A stretch of 64,000 nt of DNA, from assembly GCA_035079385.1 (NCBI GenBank), contig JAVHKY010000004.1, forward strand, positions 16,461,001 through 16,525,000. The letters run 5' to 3'. Positions 1-9,409 of the stretch are shown in pieces. Numbering within the stretch: position 1 is the stretch's first letter; every line of letters begins with the position of its first letter. A program made the translations under genes and the position numbers. This DNA comes from Aspidiotus rigidus. Its lineage: Eukaryota; Arthropoda; Insecta; Hemiptera; Diaspididae. The notes beneath the pieces were generated by a model, which was not told where the DNA came from, ran no database searches, and saw only the letters and a list, made by a program, of their open reading frames with translations.

Positions 1-111
1 GTTATAATGTTATAAATTATACCCTTTTTGTTCAATTTTGATCCTGAGAGACCTACGATAGAAAAAATGGTACTTGATTAATTAATTGAAAATTCTTTTT
101 TTTTTTTTCAG

Positions 112-219
112 GGAAAGATCGTCGTTACCGCCTTTTCCAATCGCCGAGGAATTATCTCCCAACGAAACATTTCCGCCTGCTGATGATCCTTGTCCTTATA
201 TCTTGGATATGAATGATTG
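112..219 (+). CDS. candidate host-gene exon (internal or terminal)
   Basis: A 13-nt run of T followed by CAG (ending at 111) makes a strong 3' splice site. After it, one frame (first base 112 as a carried-over third base) is open for 36 codons and ends in TAA at 221-223. The peptide is Pro- and acidic-rich with hydrophobic residues near the end (PYILDMNDW). A GTAATG donor at 220 overlaps the stop, so the exon could instead be spliced at 219 into a small candidate exon at 3045-3082, whose phase fits on both sides (GTAG acceptor, weak GTTAGA donor). I do not recognise the protein. Either it ends here, or it is the upstream part of the gene at 3192-5251 with a LINE lying in the intron. Confidence 0.45.
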
Positions 220-273
220 GTAATGCGCCTAAGAAAAAATTATTATAAATTTTTTTTTTTTTTTTTTTTTTTA

Positions 274-308
274 CGAGCAATGCAGCTGCGCTAAGGGCTA
301 TTTGCTCG
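274..308 (-). other. LINE 3'-terminal stem-loop, copy 1
   Basis: Just upstream of the poly-A tail, CGAGCAA pairs with TTGCTCG around a 21-nt loop. The same structure occurs at 30971-31005 and 49036-49070, and in diverged form at 56418-56450. Conservation in the diverged copy suggests a 3'-end recognition element for the LINE's own RT; that role is inferred. Confidence 0.6.
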
Positions 309-460
309 GCAGATAGTTCTGCTTTTACAAAAACTTAGTATTTAATAAAGTAGAAAAATTGAAAACAAAATACATGAAAAAGAACCGAGATGAAACAAAA
401 ATACAAAGGAAAACAAAAATATTCTTTTTTTTTTTTTTTTTTTGGTGTCATCGTTCGGAG

Positions 461-2466
461 TTAAACGTGGTTGTAAAAGTCAGTAGATCGTAAGTAAGTT
501 AGAGTTGAGTCAATTGTTTCGGAGTTGTTATTGAGAGTTTGTTGTATATTAAAAGATCGGAGAGGCTGTAAAGTCGGGCAAGAGAAAAAGTGTTCAACTG
601 TTAAATTGTCATCGAGACAGTGCGGACATGATGGTGGGCCAAGGTTTGTTAGAAGGTGAGTATGAGTAAGACGAGTGTGTCCCATTCTCAGTCGAGCTAA
701 GATGACTTCCTCTCGTCTAGAATGTCTGTGGGATGAGGACCAAGAAGAGGGATTGGTTTTAATTGTTGTCAGTTAGATTTTTCCAAGAGGAAAGCCAAAG
801 TTGGGAGATTAAGGAAGCGTAATATAGTTTTAGGTCTTTTGCCGGTGAGAGAATAGGGTCCGTTATTTTAGGAAGAGATGTTGCTTGTTTGGCTGCTTTA
901 TCTACTGAGTCGTGAGGTGGAAAGTCAACGTGTCCAGGAATCCAACCCAGAGTGATATGAGAGTTTATTAATTTCGTAGTGTGGAGAGCCAAAAATATAC
1001 GTTGAATTAAGGGGTTAGTTGAGAAAGGATCCGCAATGGCTTGTAGAGACGAGAGGGAGTCAGTCAAAAGAAGGTATTTTTGTTCCGGTAGTAGTTGCGC
1101 AATTAGTGATATACAGGCAAGGATACCGTTTAATTCAGCTGTGTATACCGACGCTGAATTTCGTATGCGGTATGCCTCCATTTCGCCACCAATGGAGAAC
1201 GCGTAAGATGTTCTATGGCGATATTTTGAGCCATCTGTGAGACAAAGGGTATAACCTGCAAATTCGTCGATAAGTTTTGCAATATGTTTTCGATAAATTG
1301 AATTGCTGACTTTAGGGACTTCCGTAAGGTCTAGTCTGATATCAGGAATGGAGAAGAGCCATGGGGGGGTAGCTGTCAGGATAGGTGGAAGGGTTGAAAT
1401 TTTGAGATTACGAGCGAGAGATGTTTCTAAGCAAGTATGGATATGTTTCGTTGGTTGACGATTAAAAATTGGATTAATTTCAGAGATTAAAGATTTGTAA
1501 ACGGGGGAATTTGGAAATTGAGATATCGAAATAAGAAGATTCGAAGAGAGGGTGGATCGGCGAACAGATAGAGGTGGTTCCGCTGCCTCGGCACACAGAC
1601 TAAGGCTAGGGCTCGTTCTGAATGCTCCCAAAACCAGCCTAAGAGATGAGGAATGGATTGTGTCCAAAAGAGCTAAAGACGATTTATTGGCGAGATTGTA
1701 GATAGGGGCTCCATAGTCCAGTTGTGATCGGATTAAACCTTTGTACAGATTTAGGAGTAATTTTCGGTTGCAACCCAGTCGAGGGTGAGAAAGATATTTT
1801 AGGGTATTCATCGAGCGTAAACATTTGGCTTTTAGTAATTTGATGTGTGGAATCCAAGTTAGTTTTTGATCAAGTAAGAGTCCGAGAAATTTAATTGAAT
1901 CAGCGGTTTTAATTGGAAAATTTTGAAGATAAAGTGAGGGAGTTGATGGAGGAGACTTTTTTTTTTTATGGAAAATTATTAGGAATGTTTTGTTTTGGGA
2001 AAATTGGAAGCCGCGGTCAGATGACCAAGAGGAAATATTGTCTAAGGTTTCTTGTAAGAGTCTGTGAGCCCTGATAGGATTTGAAGAGCGGAGCGAGATG
2101 CTGTAATCGTCGGCAAAAAGTCTTTGAGAAATTGGGAAGCTGGTGTTTAATGGAAGGTCGTTAATGGCGACCAAAAGGAGAAGAACGCTCAGTACTTCTC
2201 CTTGCGGAACACCGTTTTCAATTATATAATGAGAGGAGAGCTTATCCTGTAGTCTGACGGAGATGAATCTGTCTTGTAGGAAACTTTGGAGAATTTTTGG
2301 AAGATTTCCTCGTGGACCGAATGTAAATAGTTGTTTACATATGTAATGTCTCCAGACCCGCGGGTACGCTTCTTGAAGATCGAAAAATATTGTATAGAGG
2401 GGGGATTTCGAAAGGAAGGCTTGTTGAATTTGGGTGTGGAGGTCGGTAAGAGCTTGAATTGAGTTA
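461..2466 (-). pseudogene. LINE ORF2 remnant: reverse transcriptase, RNase H, CCHC-type zinc knuckle
   Basis: The reading frame 2582-759 encodes the RT palm and thumb, with an FFDLQEAYPRVW motif A, a GVPQGEVLS motif B and an LFADDYSIS catalytic box. RNase H follows, with LTDGSKY, YTAELNGI, LLTDSLSSLQAI and WIPGHVDFPPHDSVDKAA supplying the acidic residues and the late His/Asp. The first roughly 38 residues of that frame (2582-2467) are flanking DNA. An 11-bp deletion relative to the other copies, near 770, creates a stop just after RNase H. The C-terminal CPHC...HFFSC zinc knuckle continues in another frame (685-461). RT plus RNase H plus a C-terminal CCHC is the arrangement of the I superfamily. 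The copy is truncated and frameshifted, so it should be inactive. Confidence 0.9.
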
Positions 2467-3044
2467 TTGAAACGTTCTTTGGTCGATAAAAATATCATGT
2501 ATTTTTCAGCGAAAATACGATAAAAATGGTAGTTCGGGAAGAACTTGAAAAGTTCAAAAGTGAATTTCTGGAACTGGTTCAAAAATTCTTGAGTAAGTGA
2601 TGTTCGACGATCAATTTATTATTTTGAGTACGTCATTTAAAAAGTTGTAAATTCGTGAGAAAGAATTTTTAATTCTCGATAGTAATAACACGTAGGTAAT
2701 GAATAAGTTAATTCTTTGCGCTTTTCATTTTACAAAATCAATTTCCTCCTCCTTCCTAAACCTTTCATTATTGAAAGGTGACAAAAGGAAAAGGATTATA
2801 TCAATTTCAACTACTTAATATTTTGGGAATGTATCTGAAACAGGAATTATTCACAAACGAATTTGACCTAGTCTTGTAGTCTTGCATGGGAAGTATACCT
2901 ATTTTATCTATCGATACTTCGAACTCAGCCTGTCTCAATTTGTAAACAAGGAAATCCACTTGTTAACTATTGAATACGATTTTTTATATTTTATTCTTTA
3001 TTTTTCTCTCATACCCTGATAACACTGAAAATCAATTTTTGTAG
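2467..3044. other. probable intronic sequence, no gene seen
   Basis: AT-rich DNA between the LINE and the next candidate exon. I see no coding signal or repeat structure. If exons 112-219 and 3192-5251 belong together, this is part of the same intron that holds the LINE. Confidence 0.4.
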
Positions 3045-3191
3045 CTTCATGCAAATTACTCATCGTTGGATGGAAAATGGACGTTAGAAGTTCAGTCGCA
3101 GTTGAATGAGCTTTCTTATTCTTTGCCTTTTGGCATAAATAATTATACCCTACCAATAAAAATAAATATAGAAGTTGAATTCATTTTGCAG

Positions 3192-5251
3192 ATGAGCAGT
3201 CGCGACTAATCGACCACCAGTACCATCATATTCCAACGCCGCGTAAACAAAAATCGAAAATAGATTGCGAACAAAGAGATCTATATTTGCCAGTAAAAAA
3301 CAGTAATGACGTTGAAAAAGTTGACCTGATGATATTTGAAAGCACTGACTACGTTGAGGCATTGGTATGTACATGAATATGATTGACTTATTTTAATGTA
3401 GCAAGTATAAAATATCAGTTGTAGCAAGTGGGCTATGATTTAGCAACCAAGCTTATCTGTGCAAAATCAAATCCTACTTGACTATAGTCGGTTGTATTCA
3501 CATATCTTCAACACCCATTATAATATTTACCCATTCTATAATTCGAAAATGTATTTTCTTTGTAAATAGGAGAAATATTTTGAAAAGAAAACTGCCGGAC
3601 AACGAGATGATGTTCACTCCGCTGTCAGTGCTCTCATGAGCTCGGTGGTAGCAGGGGGTTTATTGTGCTATGAGTATAGTTTTTATGGTTCAGTAAATCG
3701 GAAATCTTTCCGGAATACGAAGATCGCCGAAAAAATTCTGAGTACCTAGGTTTCTTTCGGAACTTTTATGCTTCAAATCAATCTAAAATGGTTTACCCAC
3801 CTTGAACTGCATGAGCAATCAGCTACTTTATTATGTTGAGGGTTGAGGTTTGCAAAAATTGTCAAGCAGTTAATAATTGGGAGTATAAATAAACTTTTTA
3901 TCTTGAAAATGTGCTGTGGGTGAAAGAAATTGCATTAACACTATAGTAGTGAGTCCCCTGCATTCGATATTCTGAAAGGAAGAATTTTTTATCGGTATTT
4001 AATGATTTTGAAGAATTTGTAGGTCAAAGAATAATTGAACACTATATTCAAGGAACTTTGAAAAACATTTAAATGATGTCTGTTGTATCGATCATCATAT
4101 TATTTAGAGTCGATGATGGATAGATTCATGTATTTTGAAGAAGTGCGAATTTTAACGAGAGTATAAGGCAGGCATTAGTTCAAATAATATTTCTTTGGGT
4201 GGAAACATTTTTGCGCTTTTTTAGCTCATTTAGGGAAATGTTTCACAATCATTCAGCAGCTACTTTTCCTCTGTATGGTGAGAAAGAATGTACTAGATTG
4301 TTGTAATATTGCAATTCACTTGAGGAACGTAAAAAGTCTTGAACTAGCAAGGAGTAAATTTCTAGAACTGCTCAATGTTTTGTATGTACCTCTTCACTTT
4401 GACTTAATATCTAACTATTCTTTTATCAAATAGATTTCTTGGAGGCGAAATTTAACGTCGCACAACAAAATGAATATTTAAAAATAACATTGGAGAAAGA
4501 AATCGTGAGTCGAATACACATGTTCTTCAAAAACAAATCTGACTACGAAGCCAAAAGTATGTAATTCAGGATACTTATCTGAAACAATGTATGAGTACCG
4601 TATGTAATTTACGCATGCAAAAATATGTATTTTCAGAAAGCCAAGAAATTACTCGAAAAGGCAGACAAAAATTCCAGGAATGAAGAATCCGGAGAAGGTA
4701 TTGATGATTCCAGGATTGGCGAAGAGACGGAAAAGGAAGGCCATGACTTGGATTTTTGTCAAAATATTGGTAAGTTGAAAAGAATGAAAGGCGAATAGTA
4801 TATTTCTATACAAGCGGATGAAACATTACTTGACCCGCCAGTACAACGTTTTTTATTGCTGCGAGGAAAAAATAGTTTCAACTATTTACCAGATTAGTTT
4901 TATTTTTAATAGGAATTCAAAAGAAATTGTGTGAGAAACTAACAAGTGAGAAGAATTCTGCAGTCATTGTTTTTTCTCTTGTTTTGTTATGAGGTGAATA
5001 GTTAAATTTTGGAAATTACTCCCAATTACTAAACGTCAGGTTACTTCATAATTTATTTGGAGAAAAGGAAAATTTACTTTTGGTAAGATTTTCACTTATA
5101 CTGCTCCTTTTAGACCGAAAGAATAAAAAATTTAATTCAATTAAGAAAAAAGAAAAAGTATAAATGTCAGTCCTAACAACATTATTTATTTGATGTAATT
5201 TTAGATGACTCGATCTTATCGGTGACCAAAAATTTAACGGCGACTTTTTGA
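3192..5251 (+). CDS. unrecognised host gene, 3'-terminal exons
   Basis: Five exons fit together by splice sites and phase: 3192-3364 (acceptor TTTTGCAG, donor GTATGT), 3570-about 3657 (acceptor AAATAG; donor uncertain, the one that fits the phase is GTTTAT), 4434-4504 (acceptor AAATAG, donor GTGAGT), 4637-4769 (acceptor TTTTCAG, donor GTAAGT) and 5205-5251 (acceptor TTTTAG, stop TGA 5249-5251). AATAAA at 5283-5288 gives a very short 3' UTR. The protein end is hydrophilic: a basic and acidic stretch (exon 1), a helical Lys/Glu-rich stretch (EKYFEKK, then YLKITLEKEI and KAKKLLEK) suggesting a coiled coil, and an acidic tail. I do not recognise a family. A possible upstream exon is 3045-3082. 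The last three exons join without phase conflict, which is the best support that this is a real gene. Confidence 0.6.
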
Positions 5252-5282
5252 ACAATCCAGTTTGTAATTTACATTTTTGTAA

Positions 5283-5288
5283 AATAAA
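5283..5288 (+). promoter_or_regulatory. polyadenylation signal AATAAA of the host gene
   Basis: AATAAA lies 32 bases after the TGA at 5249-5251 that ends the last predicted exon, in a T-rich context. Confidence 0.5.
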
Positions 5289-5454
5289 ATTTGCTTATTA
5301 TTCTGATCAATTATTTTTAATGTGAAAGAGACAAATTTTGTTTATTAAGAGGTAATTGTCAACACACTATGTATAATAGCCGAGTGAGTTTCAGTTAAGG
5401 TTGCAGAATCCTCCATAACAGTACCCTGTCCATGCTGAAAAACAAGGCGCAAAA

Positions 5455-5740
5455 GTTGTTTATTTCTACTACTGAACGCTGCAAAAAAGTAGACCGAGCG
5501 GAAGCGAAGATGGTTAATTTCTGCGCCGAATGTTGCGAGAAAATTATTTTGTGCGGAAAAATGAGACTGAAACTTTTCATCTCTGCAGCTGAACGTTGCG
5601 TCAAAGTAAATCGTGCAGAAGCGTAATCCGTTTATTTTCTGCGCGAATGGTAACGAAAAATATAATCTGCGCTGGACAGAATCTTATGGTAGAATGATTT
5701 TTATTTCTGCCGCTGAACGTTGGTGGTGGAGTCTGACAAG
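5455..5740. repeat. degenerate tandem repeat, about 120-bp period
   Basis: The segment around CTGAACGTTGCG recurs with the GAACG core at 5474, 5591 and 5715, so the period is 117-124 bp. Between the cores the units share TTTATTTCTGC and GCAGAAGCG blocks. There are two and a half units with many substitutions. The short open frames on both strands here come from the repeat, not from a gene. Confidence 0.65.
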
Positions 5741-5841
5741 GATGAGGCCTGGTGGTCGACGTCAGTATGTCTACAAAACAAGTTGGAATGATGTACTCGC
5801 AAAACCACAATTAGTAGAAGAAGGCTTTTGTTAGTGTCTCC

Positions 5842-6112
5842 CTTAGACCATACAACAGATAGACCGAGCATCGGCCATATAAGCGTGTACAACGCGTTGA
5901 ACGGAAGACATGATAAGAAAATAAGGGGGACTGGACCTCAATGAAGGCAACGCGGGTGAACGCGCGGAGCAGTGAAACGCACCGTACACCCGCGCCGCTC
6001 ATCAAACTTGTAAACAAGGTCCAGTCCCCCTTATTTTCTTATGTGTATTCTTATCATGTTCTCCGTTCAAAGATTCATTACTATGCTCGGTCTATCTGTT
6101 GTATGGTCTAAG
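5842..6112. mobile_element. 271-bp hairpin MITE
   Basis: The first roughly 95 bases (CTTAGACCATACAACAG onward) return as an inverted copy at 6018-6112, with a non-repeated GC-rich centre. The two arms differ by small indels. TGTCTCC lies just before the left end and TGTCTAC just after the right end, a possible 7-bp imperfect target duplication. It has no coding capacity, as expected for a non-autonomous DNA transposon. Superfamily not assigned. Confidence 0.75.
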
Positions 6113-6133
6113 TGTCTACCAGACTACCACGGT

Positions 6134-6189
6134 ACGTGTTTGTTATTGTCGCATGAGTTGGACGTGTTTGTTATTGTCGCATGAGTTGG
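6134..6189. repeat. 28-bp unit, two perfect tandem copies
   Basis: The 28-bp unit starting ACGTGTTTGTTATTGTCG is repeated exactly at 6134-6161 and 6162-6189. A related single copy lies at 6936-6960 inside the second unit of the neighbouring repeat family. Confidence 0.85.
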
Positions 6190-6204
6190 TCAGTTCATAT
6201 AATC

Positions 6205-6610
6205 CACGGTACATTATAGAGGTATTGACACGAACGTATATTAGCCGTGTTTGTTACTGTCGCCTGAGTTGTGTCAGTTGATATAATCTACGCTAGGAGC
6301 GTTGCAAGGTATTACTAAGCATGAAAACTACATGAATACTAGGTAATGTAAATTCATCAATTTTTAAAAATTCGTGGAGGAATCAGGTATTAACCTAAAA
6401 ATCTGAAACCTGGTACGAATAAACAACTCACCATGCTCTACTTATTTAAAAAAAAAATTATTTTCTTAGGTGAATTTCTTCACCTTTTACAACCCTCGAA
6501 AATTTCGTCAATATTAGGGTACCTCCGGTAAGGTTCCGACACAGGTGGGGTGTGGAAGGTATTAAAACGATCGCTGCGAGCGTAGCGGAATTCCGTATGA
6601 ATTAACACAA
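6205..6610 (+). repeat. dispersed repeat family A, copy 1
   Basis: This begins CACGGTACATTATAGAGG and runs through ACGCTAGGAGCGTTGC, the AACCTAAAAATCTGAAAC block and GGGTACCTCCGGTAAGG. Copy 2 (6890-7380) follows in the same orientation and a partial inverted copy lies at 7640-7815. Copy 1 has no insertion at TCAATATTAGGG, which makes it the empty site for the 123-bp MITE found in copy 2. It is followed at 6644 by ACGGCCTACTTTATATAAGG, which recurs at 7845. Confidence 0.7.
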
Positions 6611-6889
6611 TTCGTGTGACAGAAATTTTTCGTTGTGTCAATACACGGCCTACTTTATATAAGGCCGGAATGCAGAAAATGACAACAGCGCGCAGTGGAT
6701 TCTTATCAGTGATGTTTCGGGGCGGTTCATGTTCATCGGTGCGGTGTAACCACGGTGTACGTGTACCACACTTTGTCTCCTATCTGATTTTTAATTTTCA
6801 AACGATGATAACTGTACTTGTACTGCACCAATTTTACTAAAATTGGGCTTAAAAAACAGAAAATCGTTTGCTCTTCAAGTTAAAGACAA

Positions 6890-7380
6890 CACGGTACATT
6901 ATAGAGGTATTGACACAAATGTATATTAGACGTGTTTGTTATTGTCGCATGAGTTGTGTCAGTTCATATAATCTACGCTAGGAGCGTTGCAAGGTTTATT
7001 ACTAAGGTGGAAAACTACATGAATACTACGTAATGTAAATTCATCAATTTTTAAAAATTTGTAGAGGAATTAGGTATTAACCTAAAAATCTGAAACTGGG
7101 TACAAATAGACAACTGACTATGCCCTACTTATTAAAAAAAATTATCTTCTTAGGTGAATTTCTTCATTGTTTACAACCCTCGAAAATTTCGTCAATATTA
7201 TACTCTGTTCACATTAAGGAAGGATAGAAATATGACCTTGAGAACGGAACGCTCCGGGTAATTTTAATCTACCGTTCCGTTCTCAAGGTCATATTTCTAT
7301 CCTTCCTTAATGTGAACAGAGTATAGGGTACCTCCGGTAAGGTTCCTGCACAGGTGGGGTGTGGAAGGTATTCAAACGAT
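6890..7380 (+). repeat. dispersed repeat family A, copy 2 (carries MITE)
   Basis: Same order of blocks as the copy at 6205-6610, with scattered substitutions. It is interrupted at 7201-7323 by a palindromic MITE. The partial inverted copy at 7640-7815 matches 6960-7120 of this unit. Confidence 0.75.
7201..7323. mobile_element. 123-bp palindromic MITE with TA target duplication
   Basis: Two 51-bp arms (7201-7251 and 7273-7323) are exact reverse complements around a 21-nt loop. The ends read TACTCTGTTCAC and its complement. TA precedes (7199-7200) and follows (7324-7325) the element. The homologous unoccupied site in copy 1 near 6515 reads TCAATATTAGGGTACC with a single TA, which confirms the boundaries. 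TA duplication points to the Tc1/mariner (Stowaway-like) group. Confidence 0.9.
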
Positions 7381-7639
7381 TCGGACCCATTGTAGGATCG
7401 CTAGCGTCGCCTATGTAAAATGCCTAGAAAGTACTGATAAACAAACGGTGATTGTGACTTGAAACCAAAGGTGATTTTTTAGTTTTTCTTAAATTTCTCC
7501 AAAAATAATGAATTTAGGCGTGTACTCGTAAGGAACAAAATTGAAGAGTGGAAAATTTTCTTTCAGATGATCATATTTTTGAGGGATTTTAAAAAATTCA
7601 AAAATTTTGCGCGATGCTAGCGCTGCCTGGTCCGAATCT

Positions 7640-7842
7640 CTGCAAGCGTTAGTAGAGCATAGTGAGTTGTCTATTCGTCCAGTTTCAGATTTTTAGGTTA
7701 ATACCTGATTCCTCTACAAATTTTTTAAAATTGATGAATATATACATTACGTAGTAGGTATTCATGTAGTTTTCCTGCTTAGTAATACCTTGCAACGCTC
7801 CTAGCATAGATTATATCACGGTACATTATAGAGGTATTGACC
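7640..7842 (-). repeat. dispersed repeat family A, partial inverted copy 3
   Basis: 7640-7815 is the reverse complement of the central block of copies 1 and 2 (CTAAAAATCTGAAAC to ACGCTAGGAGCG). It is followed by the family's starting motif CACGGTACATTATAGAGG in direct orientation at 7818. This suggests a rearranged or nested copy. Confidence 0.65.
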
Positions 7843-8594
7843 ACGGCCTACTTTATATAAGGCCGGAATGTAGCGAAGTCACAACGTCGCACTCTAAAAT
7901 CAGTGGATACAGGTTTACATGGACGCTTATGGGAAAAAACGAAAAAATTCAAGTATTTTGATTCGCACGCTAATAAAACGCGGTTTTCGGAAAAAACGAA
8001 GAGAATATAATACTAAGAGCTAAGAGAAGTCTCATTTCACTGATCATGTTTTGCAATACGTTGATTCAACATATTTTACTTCATCAAGCTCAGAGGTGAT
8101 TAGCCAAAGATAATCGGCTTCCATACATTGCCACATAGAGCCTTAATCGCCACCAGTACTGACTGCCGTACAAAGTTGGACTGACGTATATCCAAATCGA
8201 CGATCGGGAAGAAGTTCCATTTCTTAAAATAAGATTAAAACGGCTTATTATTGAGATGTAATGCGTTACTAAGACAATTTTTCGACGAGAAATCCAATTA
8301 TCATAATGGTTTTCCGATACAAGCATCCCTCTTTCCAATATTGGTATTTTTGATTTTGGGCCGTGCGGTTTGGATGTACCTCAAAATTTTGATGTATATC
8401 CAATGTTCATTTCTCAACACAATTCAGAGTAGAGTGTTCATCCCACGTGAAAGAAAGCCCCAATTTCCTAGACCTGAATTTTTCCCTGTTATTCCATCAA
8501 TAAAGTGATAGTAATAATATTGTGTTATCACAATTCACACACTGGCACCAATCGTCCGCAAGATAGTTTACCTAATCGTTGAGTTGGATGTAGG

Positions 8595-8793
8595 CAAGGT
8601 GTTTGAAAAGAGGTGTGCTTAGTCTTAGTTCGATTGTAAACAAAACGCAACCCGCACGCACATTTAAAAATACATGGGACGCGGAACCGAGTGACGTCAC
8701 CCGGTTCCGTTTTTACATTGTTTTAAGGAGATCAGCTGATGTAGCGCCTTGTTGTTTACATTGAGCTGAGCATACCACTTTTCAAACACCTTG
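8595..8793. mobile_element. 199-bp MITE with 9-bp target duplication
   Basis: The ends are imperfect inverted repeats of about 45 bp (CAAGGTGTTTGAAAAG... and its complement). A perfect 9-bp direct repeat GGATGTAGG flanks it at 8586-8594 and 8794-8802. The centre is a GC-richer palindrome around GACGTCAC. A 9-bp duplication is typical of Mutator-like elements, so MULE-type is the likely assignment. Confidence 0.88.
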
Positions 8794-9049
8794 GGATGTA
8801 GGTCAAAAACTTTGTACGGCGGAGCAGCGACTCTTCCGCTGTCAAGTCCGAATCGTCGCATGGTAAGCACGTACTCATAGTAGGCACTTGTGTCCGTTAG
8901 TTGTGTACTTGTATTGTGTCTCAAAGCTCGGAGCCAGAGTTGGAAGTTCAAACGGTGTGAAATCAAATCAGTTGATGACCTTGTATTTTGTAAGGACTTA
9001 TAGTATTTTGTGTTCTGTTTCCGTTGTGTAGACTGTTAGTAGTGCTGGT

Positions 9050-9398
9050 AAGAAACTATATAAGATAGGTATGCGCAAGTGATAAGAAAGGGATCATCGC
9101 CATGTTGATAAAGTTGAAGGAAGAGGAGCAGTTTTAGAAGATTTCAGGAGGGCCGTGTGAGAAAAATTCAAATGTCAAACATTGAATTTTGGTTACCGTA
9201 ATTAGAAAGATTATATTGATGAAAACAAAAAATTAGGGAATTTCCTTCATTTTTTGTAGTTTAAATTCTTGTATGTATTTGATGTTTGATGCTTAAAATT
9301 CTCTTAAGATACTACCCAGATTGCTCCTCCTTCGACTTTATCAGTGTGGTGACGATCCTATTCTTATCACTCGCGCATACTTATCTTATATAGTTCCT
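9050..9398. mobile_element. 349-bp MITE with 10-bp target duplication
   Basis: About 80-bp terminal inverted repeats begin at A(A/G)GAACTATATAAG and run through TATGCGC, GTGATAAGAA and GATAAAGT. TAGTGCTGGT occurs immediately before (9040-9049) and after (9399-9408). The interior is AT-rich and non-coding. Duplications of 9-10 bp again favour a Mutator-like origin. Confidence 0.85.
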
Positions 9399-9409
9399 TA
9401 GTGCTGGTT

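Larger units (their letters stand above)
250..2466 (-). mobile_element. I-type non-LTR retrotransposon (LINE), 5'-truncated copy 1
   Basis: This is a minus-strand LINE. Its 3' end is a poly-A tail (poly-T on +, about 250-272) preceded by a short hairpin at 274-308 shared with the other copies here. Homology to the copies at 29.1-31.0 kb and 46.4-49.1 kb starts at about 2466, in the middle of the RT domain, so the 5' part is missing as usual for target-primed reverse transcription. It lies between host-gene exons in antisense orientation. I found no convincing target-site duplication. Confidence 0.9.

Noticed and set aside
1019..1240. + strand frame opposite LINE RNase H, recurring at 29979-30233 and 48073-48294 on the antisense strand
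   Set aside because: Its recurrence reflects LINE copies; the sense strand carries the recognisable RNase H.
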